A stretch of 64,000 nt of DNA from Betaproteobacteria bacterium Ga0077523 (GTDB lineage: Bacteria > Pseudomonadota > Gammaproteobacteria > Burkholderiales > Ga0077523). The stretch's first letter is position 1. Every line of letters begins with the position of its first letter. The DNA lies in contig LNDQ01000058.1 of assembly GCA_001464695.1 (NCBI GenBank), positions 1 to 64,000 of the forward strand, written 5' to 3'. Position numbers and translations under genes: made by a program. A model generated the notes under the pieces. The model worked only from the letters and a program-made list of their open reading frames with translations, made no database searches and had not been told where the DNA came from. Positions 51,615 to 60,572 of this stretch are shown piece by piece.

Positions 51615-52061
51615 ATGAAACGAAACCAGACGGGCGTCACCTTGATCGAGCTGCTGATCGTCGCAGCGCTGATCGGCATCCTCGGCGCCATCGCCGTGCC
51701 CGCCTACCGCGACTACGTGATTCGCGGCAAATTGTCCGATGCCCATTCGATCCTGTCCGGTACCCGGGTGCGGATGGAACAGTACTATCAGGACAACAAG
51801 GCCTACCCGCCCTGGTGCGGCAGCGCCGCGACCGCCACCTTCACGGCACCGGCCGCAACCCAGTATTTCACGTTCACATGTGTCGCCGGCGGCACGCCCG
51901 GACAGAACTACACCATGCGAGCCGACGGCATCGCTGGCGGCGGCACGGGCGGCTTCACCTACACGATCACCGAAGCCAACGTCCGCGCCACCACGGCCGT
52001 GCCCACCGGCTGGACCACCAGCACCACGTGCTGGGTGGTCAAGAAGAACGGCAGCTGCTGA
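51615..52061 (+). CDS. Type IV pilin-like protein, PilE group
   Basis: A 148-residue prepilin with short leader MKRNQTG, cleavage before VTLIELLIV, and the N-terminal hydrophobic helix (VTLIELLIVAALIGILGAIA, then VPAYRDYVIRGK). Glu5 is present; residue +1 is Val rather than the usual Phe. A C-terminal Cys pair (TCWVVKKNGSC) and an internal pair (WCGS, FTCVAGG) fit the disulfide-bounded D region. GGGGAG lies upstream of the ATG at 51615; a longer frame at 51582 would add an 11-residue tail. It opens the minor-pilin operon. It could be a minor pilin rather than the major subunit. Confidence 0.88.
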   Translation: MKRNQTGVTLIELLIVAALIGILGAIAVPAYRDYVIRGKLSDAHSILSGTRVRMEQYYQDNKAYPPWCGSAATATFTAPAATQYFTFTCVAGGTPGQNYTMRADGIAGGGTGGFTYTITEANVRATTAVPTGWTTSTTCWVVKKNGSC

Positions 52062-52063
52062 TC

Positions 52064-52609
52064 ATGCGCGCCCGCCAGCAAGGCGTGACTCTGATCGAGA
52101 TCACCATCGGGCTGATCCTGGTGGCGGTGCTCGCTGCTCTCGCGGTGCCGTCGTTCCGTGACTGGATCCAGAACGCGCAGGTGCGCACGGCGACCGAATC
52201 GATCCAGGAAGGCCTGCAGCTCGCCCGCGCAGAAGCCGTGCGCACGAATGGTCCGGTGGCGTTCACGCTGACCAACACCGCCGGCGCCGGCTGGACCGTC
52301 CGGACCCTGAACGTGAACGATCTCACTGCGGTCGCCACCACGCAGGACCGGTCGGCCGCCGAAACCAGCAGCGCACGGGTCACGGCGTCGGCCACCGTGG
52401 TGTGCTTCAACGGTACCGGCCAGCAGATCCCTGCCGCCGAAGGTCTCTGCCCGGCGCGTACCCAGGTCACCTTCAACGTCGACAACCCGACCGCGGGCAC
52501 CTGCGCACCGTCGGGCACCGTCCGTTGCCTGCGCGTGGTCGTGCGCACCGGCGGCCAGGTGCGCATGTGCGACCCGGCACTGCCCACATCCGATTCGCAG
52601 TCCTGCTAG
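52064..52609 (+). CDS. Minor pilin FimT/GspH-like
   Basis: A 181-residue pseudopilin with leader MRARQQG, cleavage before VTLIEITIGLILVAVLAALA, and a GspH-type globular part (AQVRTATESIQEGLQLARAEAVRTNGPVAF; VVCFNGTGQQIPA). Residue +1 is again Val. FimT/FimU proteins join the minor-pilin priming complex and, in some species, bind DNA for uptake. Its ATG is 2 bases after the PilE-like stop. Confidence 0.9.
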   Translation: MRARQQGVTLIEITIGLILVAVLAALAVPSFRDWIQNAQVRTATESIQEGLQLARAEAVRTNGPVAFTLTNTAGAGWTVRTLNVNDLTAVATTQDRSAAETSSARVTASATVVCFNGTGQQIPAAEGLCPARTQVTFNVDNPTAGTCAPSGTVRCLRVVVRTGGQVRMCDPALPTSDSQSC

Positions 52610-52629
52610 ACGACGAGGAGCGACCCACC

Positions 52630-53118
52630 ATGAAACCGATGCCACGCCACCGTCGCGACCAATCCGGCGCCATGCTGCTCGAAGCGCTGATCGCCATCCT
52701 GATCTTCTCGCTCGGCATTCTCGCCATCATCGGCCTGCAGGCGCAATCGATCCGCAACAGCGCCGAGGCCAAGTACCGCTCCGATGCAGCGTACCTCGCG
52801 AATCAGTTGATCGGGCGCATGTGGGCGGACCGCGCGAACCTCGCGAACTACGCCCATCGCCCCGGCGGCACGACCGTGTGCAGCCCGACCGGAACCGCGG
52901 CGGGTACCACGACCAACGTGGGACGCTGGGTCGCGAGCTTCACCACCACCGGCACCGGCGCCAGCAACCAGATCCTCCTGCCCGGAGCCACTGCGAACAA
53001 CCAGCAGGTGATCATCGGCAACGTCGTGAACAACGCGCGCACCGTCTTCATCCGCATCTGCTGGAACTCGCCCACCGGGCAGCACAACTACGACGTGCGC
53101 ACGGTCATCAACGTATAG
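52630..53118 (+). CDS. pilV: Minor pilin PilV
   Basis: A 162-residue prepilin: leader MKPMPRHRRDQSG, cleavage before AMLLEALIAILIFSLGILAI, then GLQAQSIRNSAEAKYRSDAAYLANQL, a PilV signature. It assembles with PilW and PilX at the pilus tip. GAGGAG precedes the ATG. The gene follows FimT after 20 bases and precedes pilW after 16. Confidence 0.92.
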   Translation: MKPMPRHRRDQSGAMLLEALIAILIFSLGILAIIGLQAQSIRNSAEAKYRSDAAYLANQLIGRMWADRANLANYAHRPGGTTVCSPTGTAAGTTTNVGRWVASFTTTGTGASNQILLPGATANNQQVIIGNVVNNARTVFIRICWNSPTGQHNYDVRTVINV

Positions 53119-53134
53119 AGCGGCGGACCCAGCG

Positions 53135-54310
53135 ATGAAACTCCCATCCCACGCGATGTTCGCCGCCCAGCGGGGCTTCAGCCTGGTCGAGATTCTGGTG
53201 GCCATGGTCATCGGCCTGATCGGCATGCTGGTCATCTTCCAGTCCTTCGATACGTTCGAGGCGCAGAAGCGCACCACCACCAGCGCCACGGACGCCCAGG
53301 AGTCCGGCCTGATGGCCTTGAGCTCGATCGAGCGCGACGTGCGGCTCGCGGGCTACGGACTGTTCTACGCCAATCAGCTCGCCTGCAACCGCATGAACGT
53401 ATGGACCGGCGCTGCCGCGACCCAGGTACCGATCATGCCGGTGATGATCACCGACGGCGGTTCGGCCTCCGACACCATCGTCACGAGCTACAGCACGTCC
53501 GCCTTCGGTAGCCTGCCCTCGCAGTTGCTGCTCGACACCAGCAGTTCGGCAGCGGTGCTGCAGGTCAACAACGCCGCACGCACGGCCAGCTTCGCCGTCG
53601 GCAACATGCTGCTGGTCGCGAATCCGCTCCTGGGGCAGAGCTGCACCCGCCTGCAAGTGAGCGCCACGGCCCTGACGCCGGACGGCGCAGCCCTGTCCAT
53701 CACGACCGCGCCGGGCAGCGCGACACCCGCCAACCCGCCGGCAGCGACCAATCTGTTCGCGACTGCACCCAATCCGGTCGCGCGTTACGGCAACTCACCG
53801 GCCGAGCCGTCCGTGGTCATCAACATGGGAACCTTCACGCGCAACCAGTACTCGGTGGTGACCATCAACGCCACCACCCGCGAAGGCGAACTGCAGCAGC
53901 TCGACCTCACCACCTCCGGCGCGACGGCGGTCAGTCTCGCGTCGGGGGTGGTCAACCTGCAGGCGCAACTGGGTGTGTCCACCACACCGCAGACCCAGGA
54001 GATCAACACCTGGGTCAACCCGACCGGCACGTGGGCGCCGGCGACGATCACCACCAACGACATCGGTCGGGTGAAGGCGATCCGGGTCGCCGTGGTCACG
54101 CGCAGCTCGCAGATCGAGCGCACCAACGTCTCCGCGACCTGCACGACCCCGGTGGGTACCGCCAACAACGGCCCCTGCGCCTGGAACGATACCGGCACCA
54201 CGGCCGCACCGCAGATCGACCTTTCCGGCGACACGAACTGGCAGCGCTACCGCTACCGCGTCTACGAAACCATCATTCCGCTGCGCAACGTGATGTGGCA
54301 GACCTTCTGA
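53135..54310 (+). CDS. pilW: Minor pilin PilW
   Basis: A 391-residue prepilin with leader MKLPSHAMFAAQRG, cleavage before FSLVEILVAMVIGLIGMLVI, and the PilW segment ALSSIERDVRLAGYGLF. This one keeps the canonical Phe at +1. The long beta-rich C-terminal part ends RYRVYETIIPLRNVMWQTF, typical of PilW. It is part of the minor-pilin complex that promotes pilus extension and anchors PilY1. Same operon, short gaps. Confidence 0.93.
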   Translation: MKLPSHAMFAAQRGFSLVEILVAMVIGLIGMLVIFQSFDTFEAQKRTTTSATDAQESGLMALSSIERDVRLAGYGLFYANQLACNRMNVWTGAAATQVPIMPVMITDGGSASDTIVTSYSTSAFGSLPSQLLLDTSSSAAVLQVNNAARTASFAVGNMLLVANPLLGQSCTRLQVSATALTPDGAALSITTAPGSATPANPPAATNLFATAPNPVARYGNSPAEPSVVINMGTFTRNQYSVVTINATTREGELQQLDLTTSGATAVSLASGVVNLQAQLGVSTTPQTQEINTWVNPTGTWAPATITTNDIGRVKAIRVAVVTRSSQIERTNVSATCTTPVGTANNGPCAWNDTGTTAAPQIDLSGDTNWQRYRYRVYETIIPLRNVMWQTF

Positions 54311-54323
54311 GGACGGCGCGATC

Positions 54324-54914
54324 ATGACCCATCATTCGATCCGAATTTCCGCCCGGCCACCGCGCGAACGCGGTGTGGTGCTGGTGATCTCGCTGATCAT
54401 CCTCGTGGCCCTGTCGCTCGCCGGCCTGGCGCTGGTGCGCTCCACCGACACCGGCAACGTCATCTCGGGCAACATGGCCTTCCGCGCCGCGGCGGTGCAG
54501 GCCGTCGACACCGGCGTCGAGGATGCTTTCAACACCGTTGTCGGCGCCACCGGCTACGCCCTGTCGCCTGAAACCGCAGTCGCCAACAGGTACTTCCCGC
54601 AGATCGCGGACACCACCGGCCCCGACGGAGTACCCGACGGGCTGCCGGACGTGACCTGGTCGAGCGTGACCGGCACCACCGTGGGCGAAGGCAACGTGGT
54701 GCGCTGGGTGGCCGAGCGCATGTGCAACGGCGCCACCACCTCGACCGAACTGATCGTCGCCAACTGCTCGACCTCACCGGGCAAGCCGAACAGCAGCCAG
54801 AAGCCAGGTCTGCAACCCACCAACACCAACTATGCGGTGGCCTATCGCGTGACCGTACGCGTCGAAGGCCCCCGCAACACCGTGGCGATGGCCCAGGCCG
54901 TCGTCGCGCGCTAG
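54324..54914 (+). CDS. pilX: Minor pilin-like assembly protein PilX
   Basis: A 196-residue protein with a basic leader (PPRERG) and hydrophobic helix VVLVISLIILVALSLAGLAL, then RSTDTGNVISGNMAFRAAAVQAVDTGVE. This N-terminal pattern, without the strict Glu5 context of other pilins, is that of PilX. The remaining domain ends VEGPRNTVAMAQAVVAR. PilX links the minor pilins to PilY1. The gene is 13 bases after pilW and 41 bases before pilY1. Confidence 0.92.
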   Translation: MTHHSIRISARPPRERGVVLVISLIILVALSLAGLALVRSTDTGNVISGNMAFRAAAVQAVDTGVEDAFNTVVGATGYALSPETAVANRYFPQIADTTGPDGVPDGLPDVTWSSVTGTTVGEGNVVRWVAERMCNGATTSTELIVANCSTSPGKPNSSQKPGLQPTNTNYAVAYRVTVRVEGPRNTVAMAQAVVAR

Positions 54915-54955
54915 AGCTTGCCGTAATGACACGCCCGCTTGAAGGAGTATCCGCA

Positions 54956-57900
54956 ATGAACACCCTTCGCTTCAACGTGAAACGCATCGCCGCCTCGGCG
55001 CTGGCTTGCCTGCTGGTCTGGGCCGACCTGGGTGGAGTCGCCCAGGCCGTATCCACGGACATCGCCAATATTCCGATGGCGACCAAGAGCCGCGCCAAGC
55101 CGAACCTCATCATGGCGGTGGACGACTCCGGCTCCATGGACGGGGAGTTCTCGCCGGTGCGCGGCTTCTCCACGAACGACGGCGCTGCCTGGTGGAACAC
55201 GTGGATCAACAGCTTCGTGGGCTGCGGTGCGGCCTTCGAAGTGAACGGGTACGGCACCGGGGCGAATCAGTGTAACGACCCGCCCGTGGTCTCCAGCGTC
55301 CCGCAGATTTCGGTGAACGACTGGAACTTCAATATCGGCGGCAACGCCGGCTCGTTCACGTCCGGCGGCACTACACGACACTGGAAGAAGTACACGTACC
55401 TCTTTCCCAACGGCCAGTGCGGCAAGGACTGCGACACCCGCTCGTACAACGACGCACGCCACGACCACTTCGCCATTCCGCCCACGCGCGAAATGGCCTG
55501 GTTCCGTAGTCCGCTCTTCAACGCCCAGTACTACAACCCGGCCGTGAACTACGACCCGTGGCGGCCGTACAACAACGGCTCCACGACGACCACGCCGCCG
55601 GCCTACGACAACGGCGGTACCGGCCGCAACTGGAACGCGGTGCGCAGCCATCCGATCCATTCCGGCACCACGATGAACCTGACGTCCAACATCAACAGCA
55701 ACACCGCCGATTGGACGTTCCGGATGTACCCCGGCATGTTGCTGCCGGCCGGATCGAGCTACCGCCGCTGCTCCTCGGAGGACAACGGCTCCTGTGGATC
55801 GTGGACAGCCGCGCCCGGCGACCGGTGCATCTTCAAGACCTTGACCCCGGCCGTGAACTGCATCTTCGGTGCCGCCTACGGCGTGACGACCAATCTGGAC
55901 ATCGGCACCGACGATCACCTCGACGTGCAGATCTCCTACTGGGCACCGACGGTATGGGTCGCCTCCACGGCAACCGGCTCACTGGCCGCCGACGAAGCGT
56001 GGGGACCGATCGTGCCGCCCGCGACCACACCGACCCGCTTGAAGCGGATCGAGATCCGGTCCACGGTGACCAGCTACACGAAATACTCGGCGCGTACTGA
56101 CTGCGCCGGTACCACGTGCACCTACAACGAAGAGATGCAGAACTTCGCCAACTGGTTCGCGTACTACCGCAAGCGCCACCTCTACCTCAATGCCGCGACC
56201 GGTCTCGCCTTCGACCAGGTAACCGGCATTCGCGTCGGCCAGTTCCGGTTCAACGACCGGAAGGATGTGTCGATGTTCGACTTCGACAGCACCACCGACT
56301 CGAACAATGCCAAGCGCCTGCTGTACGACCTCTACTACATCAAGGGTGACGGCGGCACGCCGACGCGTCCGGCACTGGAACACGCCGGCAAGCAGTTCCA
56401 GCGCAATGGCTCCGGCGCGCCCATCAATGCCGCGTGCCAGTACAACGGGGCGTTCGTCATCACCGATGGCTTCGCCAACGACGAGAAGGCGTCCGACACC
56501 TACGGCAACGTCGACGGCAGCTCGGCCAGCCGCTTCAACATTCCCTACGACCCGGCCAATCCGAGCCTGCGCCTCGCCAGCGAGGAACCGCTCGGCATCG
56601 GCACCCTGCCGGCACCGCCGACCGACACCCCTGCGGTCACGGTGACGCCCGCGGCACCGTACCCCGACAAGTGGGACAACACACTTGCCGACATCGCGAT
56701 GTACTACTACTCGACCAACCTGCGCCCCACGCTCGCGAAACGCCAGGTACCGCTCGACCTCAACGACATCGCCCCCGACGCCGACCGTCAGGACTATCTG
56801 CACATGTCCACGTATGCCCTCGGCCTGGGCGTGCAGGGCCTGATCTTCAACCGCAGCGACACGACGGCACTGGTCAACAGCAACACCGATCCCTACAAGT
56901 ACCCGCCGGACTGGAACGTCAACGGTGACCCCACGTCCCAGGTCCGTAGCCCGACCGCCGTGGACGAACTGTGGCACGCCACCATCAACGGCCGCGGCGC
57001 CATGCTCTCGGCCAGTTCGCCGGAACAGGCCCGCAGCGGCGTGGTGGATGTCGTGAACAGCGTCGGCGCCAAGGGCGGTGCCGGTGCCGCGGTGGCCGTG
57101 GCCAACCCGAACCTGTCCTCCGCCGACAACTTCGCCTACGCCTCGTCCTACAACTCGGGAGCGTGGTCGGGCGACATCAACAAGTTCACGATCGACCTCG
57201 TGACCGGCTTCCAGAGCACCACGCCGGTGTGGAATCCGTCGCCGCAGAAACAGCTCGCCAACCGCGAGACCAGTCCCACGGACACGCGCAAGCGGGTGAT
57301 CTTCACCTTCGACGGAACCGTGGGCCAGCCGTTCCAGTGGGCCAACCTCACCACCGCCCAGAAGACGGCGCTCAACAACGACACCGACATCCTGGGCTTC
57401 CTGCGCGGCAATCGCCAGAAGGAGGTGGAGAAGTTCCGCTCGCGCGGTCCGCGTCCCGACCAGGCGACCAACCCGCCGTCGTTCCCGAACGGCGTCACGC
57501 CGGCCAACATCTCGGTGCTGGGCAGCATCATCAACGGCGAGCCGGTGGTGATCGGCACGCCGCAGCTGCGCTACTTCGATGCGGGCTACTTTGACTATCG
57601 CACCACCAACGCCAGCCGGCCGACCGTCGTGCTGCAGGGTGCCAACGACGGCATGCTGCACGCCTTCGATGCCAGCTCCGGTGCCGAGAACTGGGCGTAC
57701 GTTCCCAGCTTCGTGTACGGCAACCTGAAGAACCTGTCGGACCGCAACACCTTCACCCATCGCTACGGCGTGGATGGCACCCCCAACTTCAACGATGTCG
57801 ACATGGCGTACACGGATCCGGTCCCGTCGGGCGCGTATACGCCGAGCTGGAAGACGCTCCTCGTGGGCAGCCTGCGCAAGGGTGGCTTCGGCTACTTCGC

Positions 57901-59035
57901 GCTCGACGTGAGCCTCGCTGGTACCGGCACGGAAGCCAGCCAGGCGGGCCGCGTGCTCTGGGAGTTCCCGAATGCAGCCACGCCTTCGGCGGATCGCCTG
58001 AACGTCGGCTTCACTTACGGCCGCCCGGTGATCGTCAAGACCCGCGCCGCCGGCTGGGTGGTGGTCGTGTCCTCCGGTTACAACAACGGCACCGACGCCG
58101 GTTCCAGTGGCGGTGACGGTCAGGGCCGCATCTGGATCCTGAACGCCCGCACCGGCACCATCATCCGGTCGATCAGCACGGGCGTGGGCACCACCGGCGA
58201 CCCGAGCGGTCTCGCACACCTGTCGGCCTTCGTCGAGCGCCCTGACGTCGACGCACTGGTGGAAGCCGTCTACGGCGGCGACCTCAAGGGCAACCTGTGG
58301 CGCTTCGACCTCTCCGGCACCACCACGGCCTCGTGGTCGGTCACGCGCCTCACCACGCTGGTGGACACGGCGGGCAACATCCAGCCCATCACGAGTGAAC
58401 CGGAACTGGGCATCGTGAGCCGCAAGCGCATGATCTACGTCGGTACCGGCCAGTACCTGGGCGATTCCGACGTGCCTGGCGCCACCAGCCCCAACGTCTA
58501 CGCGACGCGCAGGATGGCCTTCTACGGCATCAAGGACGACCTGTCGGTACCGACCTTCCCCAACCCTGTCATCAGTGCGCTGCGCTCGAATCTCGTCGCG
58601 CAGACGGTCGCCAAGAACGCGTCGACCGGCCAGGCGACCGTGACCTCGAACACGGTCGACCTCGGCACCAAGGCCGGCTGGGTCGTGGACTTCGTCGACA
58701 ACGGCGAGCGTTCCGTGACGAATCCGGTGTTGTCGGGCGGCGTGCTCGGCTTCACCACGATCATCCCGGACCAGTCGGACCTCTGCGTGCCGGGCGGTTC
58801 GTCGTGGCTCTGGTTCCTCGACTACGCCACCGGCGGCAAGGTCATCAATTCGACCCTGCCCTCGGGCAGCAGGCTCGGTACCGGCCTCGCCTCGCGACTG
58901 GTGCTGGTGCGCCTGCCCAGCGGCAAGATCGTGGCCCTGATCCGGCGCGATCAGAAGGTGGACAAGGAGGACTTCCCCTCGAATCCGGATGCCGCGAGCA
59001 GCCGCCGGATGTCCTGGCGCGAACTGGTGCAGTAA
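54956..59035 (+). CDS. pilY1: Type IV pilus tip adhesin PilY1
   Basis: A 1359-residue exported protein. GAAGGAG precedes the ATG at 54956. The signal peptide (IAASALACLLVWADLGGVAQA) is followed by a von Willebrand A-like start with a MIDAS-type motif Asp56-x-Ser58-x-Ser60 in AVDDSGSMDGE. The C-terminal third is the Neisseria_PilC/PilY1 beta-propeller (VLQGANDGMLHAFDASSGAENW; HRYGVDGTPNFNDVDMAY; GGDGQGRIWILNARTG). PilY1 acts at the pilus tip in extension, adhesion and surface sensing, with calcium binding in its propeller. It ends the minor-pilin operon and is followed by a strong terminator. Confidence 0.96.
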   Translation: MNTLRFNVKRIAASALACLLVWADLGGVAQAVSTDIANIPMATKSRAKPNLIMAVDDSGSMDGEFSPVRGFSTNDGAAWWNTWINSFVGCGAAFEVNGYGTGANQCNDPPVVSSVPQISVNDWNFNIGGNAGSFTSGGTTRHWKKYTYLFPNGQCGKDCDTRSYNDARHDHFAIPPTREMAWFRSPLFNAQYYNPAVNYDPWRPYNNGSTTTTPPAYDNGGTGRNWNAVRSHPIHSGTTMNLTSNINSNTADWTFRMYPGMLLPAGSSYRRCSSEDNGSCGSWTAAPGDRCIFKTLTPAVNCIFGAAYGVTTNLDIGTDDHLDVQISYWAPTVWVASTATGSLAADEAWGPIVPPATTPTRLKRIEIRSTVTSYTKYSARTDCAGTTCTYNEEMQNFANWFAYYRKRHLYLNAATGLAFDQVTGIRVGQFRFNDRKDVSMFDFDSTTDSNNAKRLLYDLYYIKGDGGTPTRPALEHAGKQFQRNGSGAPINAACQYNGAFVITDGFANDEKASDTYGNVDGSSASRFNIPYDPANPSLRLASEEPLGIGTLPAPPTDTPAVTVTPAAPYPDKWDNTLADIAMYYYSTNLRPTLAKRQVPLDLNDIAPDADRQDYLHMSTYALGLGVQGLIFNRSDTTALVNSNTDPYKYPPDWNVNGDPTSQVRSPTAVDELWHATINGRGAMLSASSPEQARSGVVDVVNSVGAKGGAGAAVAVANPNLSSADNFAYASSYNSGAWSGDINKFTIDLVTGFQSTTPVWNPSPQKQLANRETSPTDTRKRVIFTFDGTVGQPFQWANLTTAQKTALNNDTDILGFLRGNRQKEVEKFRSRGPRPDQATNPPSFPNGVTPANISVLGSIINGEPVVIGTPQLRYFDAGYFDYRTTNASRPTVVLQGANDGMLHAFDASSGAENWAYVPSFVYGNLKNLSDRNTFTHRYGVDGTPNFNDVDMAYTDPVPSGAYTPSWKTLLVGSLRKGGFGYFALDVSLAGTGTEASQAGRVLWEFPNAATPSADRLNVGFTYGRPVIVKTRAAGWVVVVSSGYNNGTDAGSSGGDGQGRIWILNARTGTIIRSISTGVGTTGDPSGLAHLSAFVERPDVDALVEAVYGGDLKGNLWRFDLSGTTTASWSVTRLTTLVDTAGNIQPITSEPELGIVSRKRMIYVGTGQYLGDSDVPGATSPNVYATRRMAFYGIKDDLSVPTFPNPVISALRSNLVAQTVAKNASTGQATVTSNTVDLGTKAGWVVDFVDNGERSVTNPVLSGGVLGFTTIIPDQSDLCVPGGSSWLWFLDYATGGKVINSTLPSGSRLGTGLASRLVLVRLPSGKIVALIRRDQKVDKEDFPSNPDAASSRRMSWRELVQ

Positions 59036-59059
59036 CCGACTGTTCGCTCACCCACTGCG

Positions 59060-59090
59060 AGCCCCGGGTTACCGCCCGGGGCTTTTTCTT
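59060..59090 (+). terminator. Rho-independent terminator of the pilus operon
   Basis: GCCCCGGG (59061-59068) / CCCGGGGC (59075-59082), flanked by an A-T pair, 6-base loop, then TTTTTCTTT. It lies 25 bases after the pilY1 stop. Confidence 0.93.
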
Positions 59091-59118
59091 TGCAGTCGGG
59101 TGCTGTCCACCCGGGCAG

Positions 59119-60045
59119 TCAGCCCGCCGACAGCGCCTTCGGGATCGGGAACGTGACGTCCTCGACGATGCCCGAGACCTCCTCGACCTCGAGCGCACCG
59201 AACGACTTCAGGCGCGCGATGACGTCCTGGACCAGCACTTCCGGCGCCGAGGCCCCGGCCGTGACGCCGATGCGCTGCTTGCCTGCCACCCACGCCGGAT
59301 CCAGCTCGGCGGCGTTGTCGACCATGTAGGAGAGCACCCCCGCGTTCGCCGCGACTTCACGCAACCGGGTGGAGTTGGAACTGTTCGGCGAGCCCACGAC
59401 GATAACGACGTCGCTCGAACGTGCCACCGCCTTCACCGCATCCTGCCGGTTCTGCGTGGCATAGCAGATATCGTCCTTCTTCGGCCCCACCACCTTGGGA
59501 AAGCGCCGCTTCAGCGCCTCCATCACCGCGCGAGCGTCGTCCACCGACAGCGTGGTCTGCGTGACGTACGCGAGGTTGTCGGGATCCTTGACCTCCAGTC
59601 GCTCGACGTCAGCCGGCGTTTCGACCAGGTACATGCCGCCGCGCGACTGCCCCATGGTGCCTTCGACTTCCGGGTGGCCTCGATGCCCGATCATCACGAT
59701 CTCGCGCCCCTGCTCCCGCATCCTGGCGACTTCGACGTGCACCTTGGTGACCAGCGGGCAGGTCGCATCGAACACGTTGAGGCCGCGCGCCTCCGCATCG
59801 GTACGCACGGCTCGCGCCACGCCGTGCGCACTGAACACGACGGTCGCACCGCGCGGCACGTCTTCCAGCTCCTCGACGAACACCGCGCCTTTGCGCCGCA
59901 GATCGGCGACGACGAACTTGTTGTGCACCACTTCGTGGCGTACGTAGATCGGCGCGCCGTGGAGCTGGAGGGCACGCTCGACGATCTCGATGGCCCGGTC
60001 GACGCCGGCGCAGAAGCCGCGCGGATTGGCGAGCAGTACTTTCAT
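59119..60045 (-). CDS. ispH: 4-hydroxy-3-methylbut-2-enyl diphosphate reductase IspH
   Basis: A 308-residue iron-sulfur enzyme of the MEP pathway, making IPP and DMAPP. The cluster cysteines are Cys12 ([10 protein letters not shown]), Cys96 (DATCPLVTK) and Cys194 ([10 protein letters not shown]). HKVHVE-type and [14 protein letters not shown] segments form the substrate pocket. The ATG has CGGAG upstream, 31 bases after lspA. In Escherichia coli fkpB lies between lspA and ispH; here it is absent, and ispH directly follows lspA. Confidence 0.97.
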   Translation of the reverse strand: MKVLLANPRGFCAGVDRAIEIVERALQLHGAPIYVRHEVVHNKFVVADLRRKGAVFVEELEDVPRGATVVFSAHGVARAVRTDAEARGLNVFDATCPLVTKVHVEVARMREQGREIVMIGHRGHPEVEGTMGQSRGGMYLVETPADVERLEVKDPDNLAYVTQTTLSVDDARAVMEALKRRFPKVVGPKKDDICYATQNRQDAVKAVARSSDVVIVVGSPNSSNSTRLREVAANAGVLSYMVDNAAELDPAWVAGKQRIGVTAGASAPEVLVQDVIARLKSFGALEVEEVSGIVEDVTFPIPKALSAG

Positions 60046-60076
60046 GGGCGGTCTCCGTGGTTGCAGCGAGGCGTTT

Positions 60077-60565
60077 TCATCGATCGCCCGCTTCGCGCGC
60101 CGTGCGCCGGTGCCCGGACCGATCGAAGAAGCTCTCCCAGACCAGCACCGCCGCACCGCAGAAGATGGACGAGTCGGCGAGATTGAACGCAGGCCAATGG
60201 TAATCCGCGACGTGGAAATCCAGGAAATCCACCACGGCACCGAGCATGATGCGGTCGATCAGATTGCCCACCGCGCCGCCAAGGATCAAGGCAAGTGCGA
60301 AACAGAACAGCGGCTTGTCGCGATGCTTCACGATGAGAAAGCTCACGAACGCGGAGGCCGCGAGCGCCACGGTGACGAAGAACCCGCGCTGCCAGCCGGA
60401 GGCCTCGGACAGGAAACTGAAGGCGGCACCGGGGTTGAACACCAGCACCAGATCGAAGAACGAAGTGATGCTGACCGATTCGCCGAAGACGAAGGCCTGC
60501 CGCACCGCGTACTTCGAGAGCTGGTCGAGCCCCACCGCCAGCGCCGCCAGCGCGAACCAACGCAT
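60077..60565 (-). CDS. lspA: Lipoprotein signal peptidase LspA
   Basis: A 162-residue inner-membrane aspartyl protease with four helices. Catalytic Asp residues are in [19 protein letters not shown] and [24 protein letters not shown] is a conserved loop. It removes the signal peptide of prolipoproteins. The ATG at 60565 lies 7 bases after the ileS stop; a longer frame runs inside ileS. Standard gene order ileS-lspA. Confidence 0.97.
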   Translation of the reverse strand: MRWFALAALAVGLDQLSKYAVRQAFVFGESVSITSFFDLVLVFNPGAAFSFLSEASGWQRGFFVTVALAASAFVSFLIVKHRDKPLFCFALALILGGAVGNLIDRIMLGAVVDFLDFHVADYHWPAFNLADSSIFCGAAVLVWESFFDRSGHRRTAREAGDR

Positions 60566-60572
60566 GCTCGCC

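Noticed and set aside
55979-58219. A 746-codon open frame opposite pilY1
   Set aside because: Antisense shadow of a GC-rich gene; no ribosome site, no motif, and pilY1 is certain.
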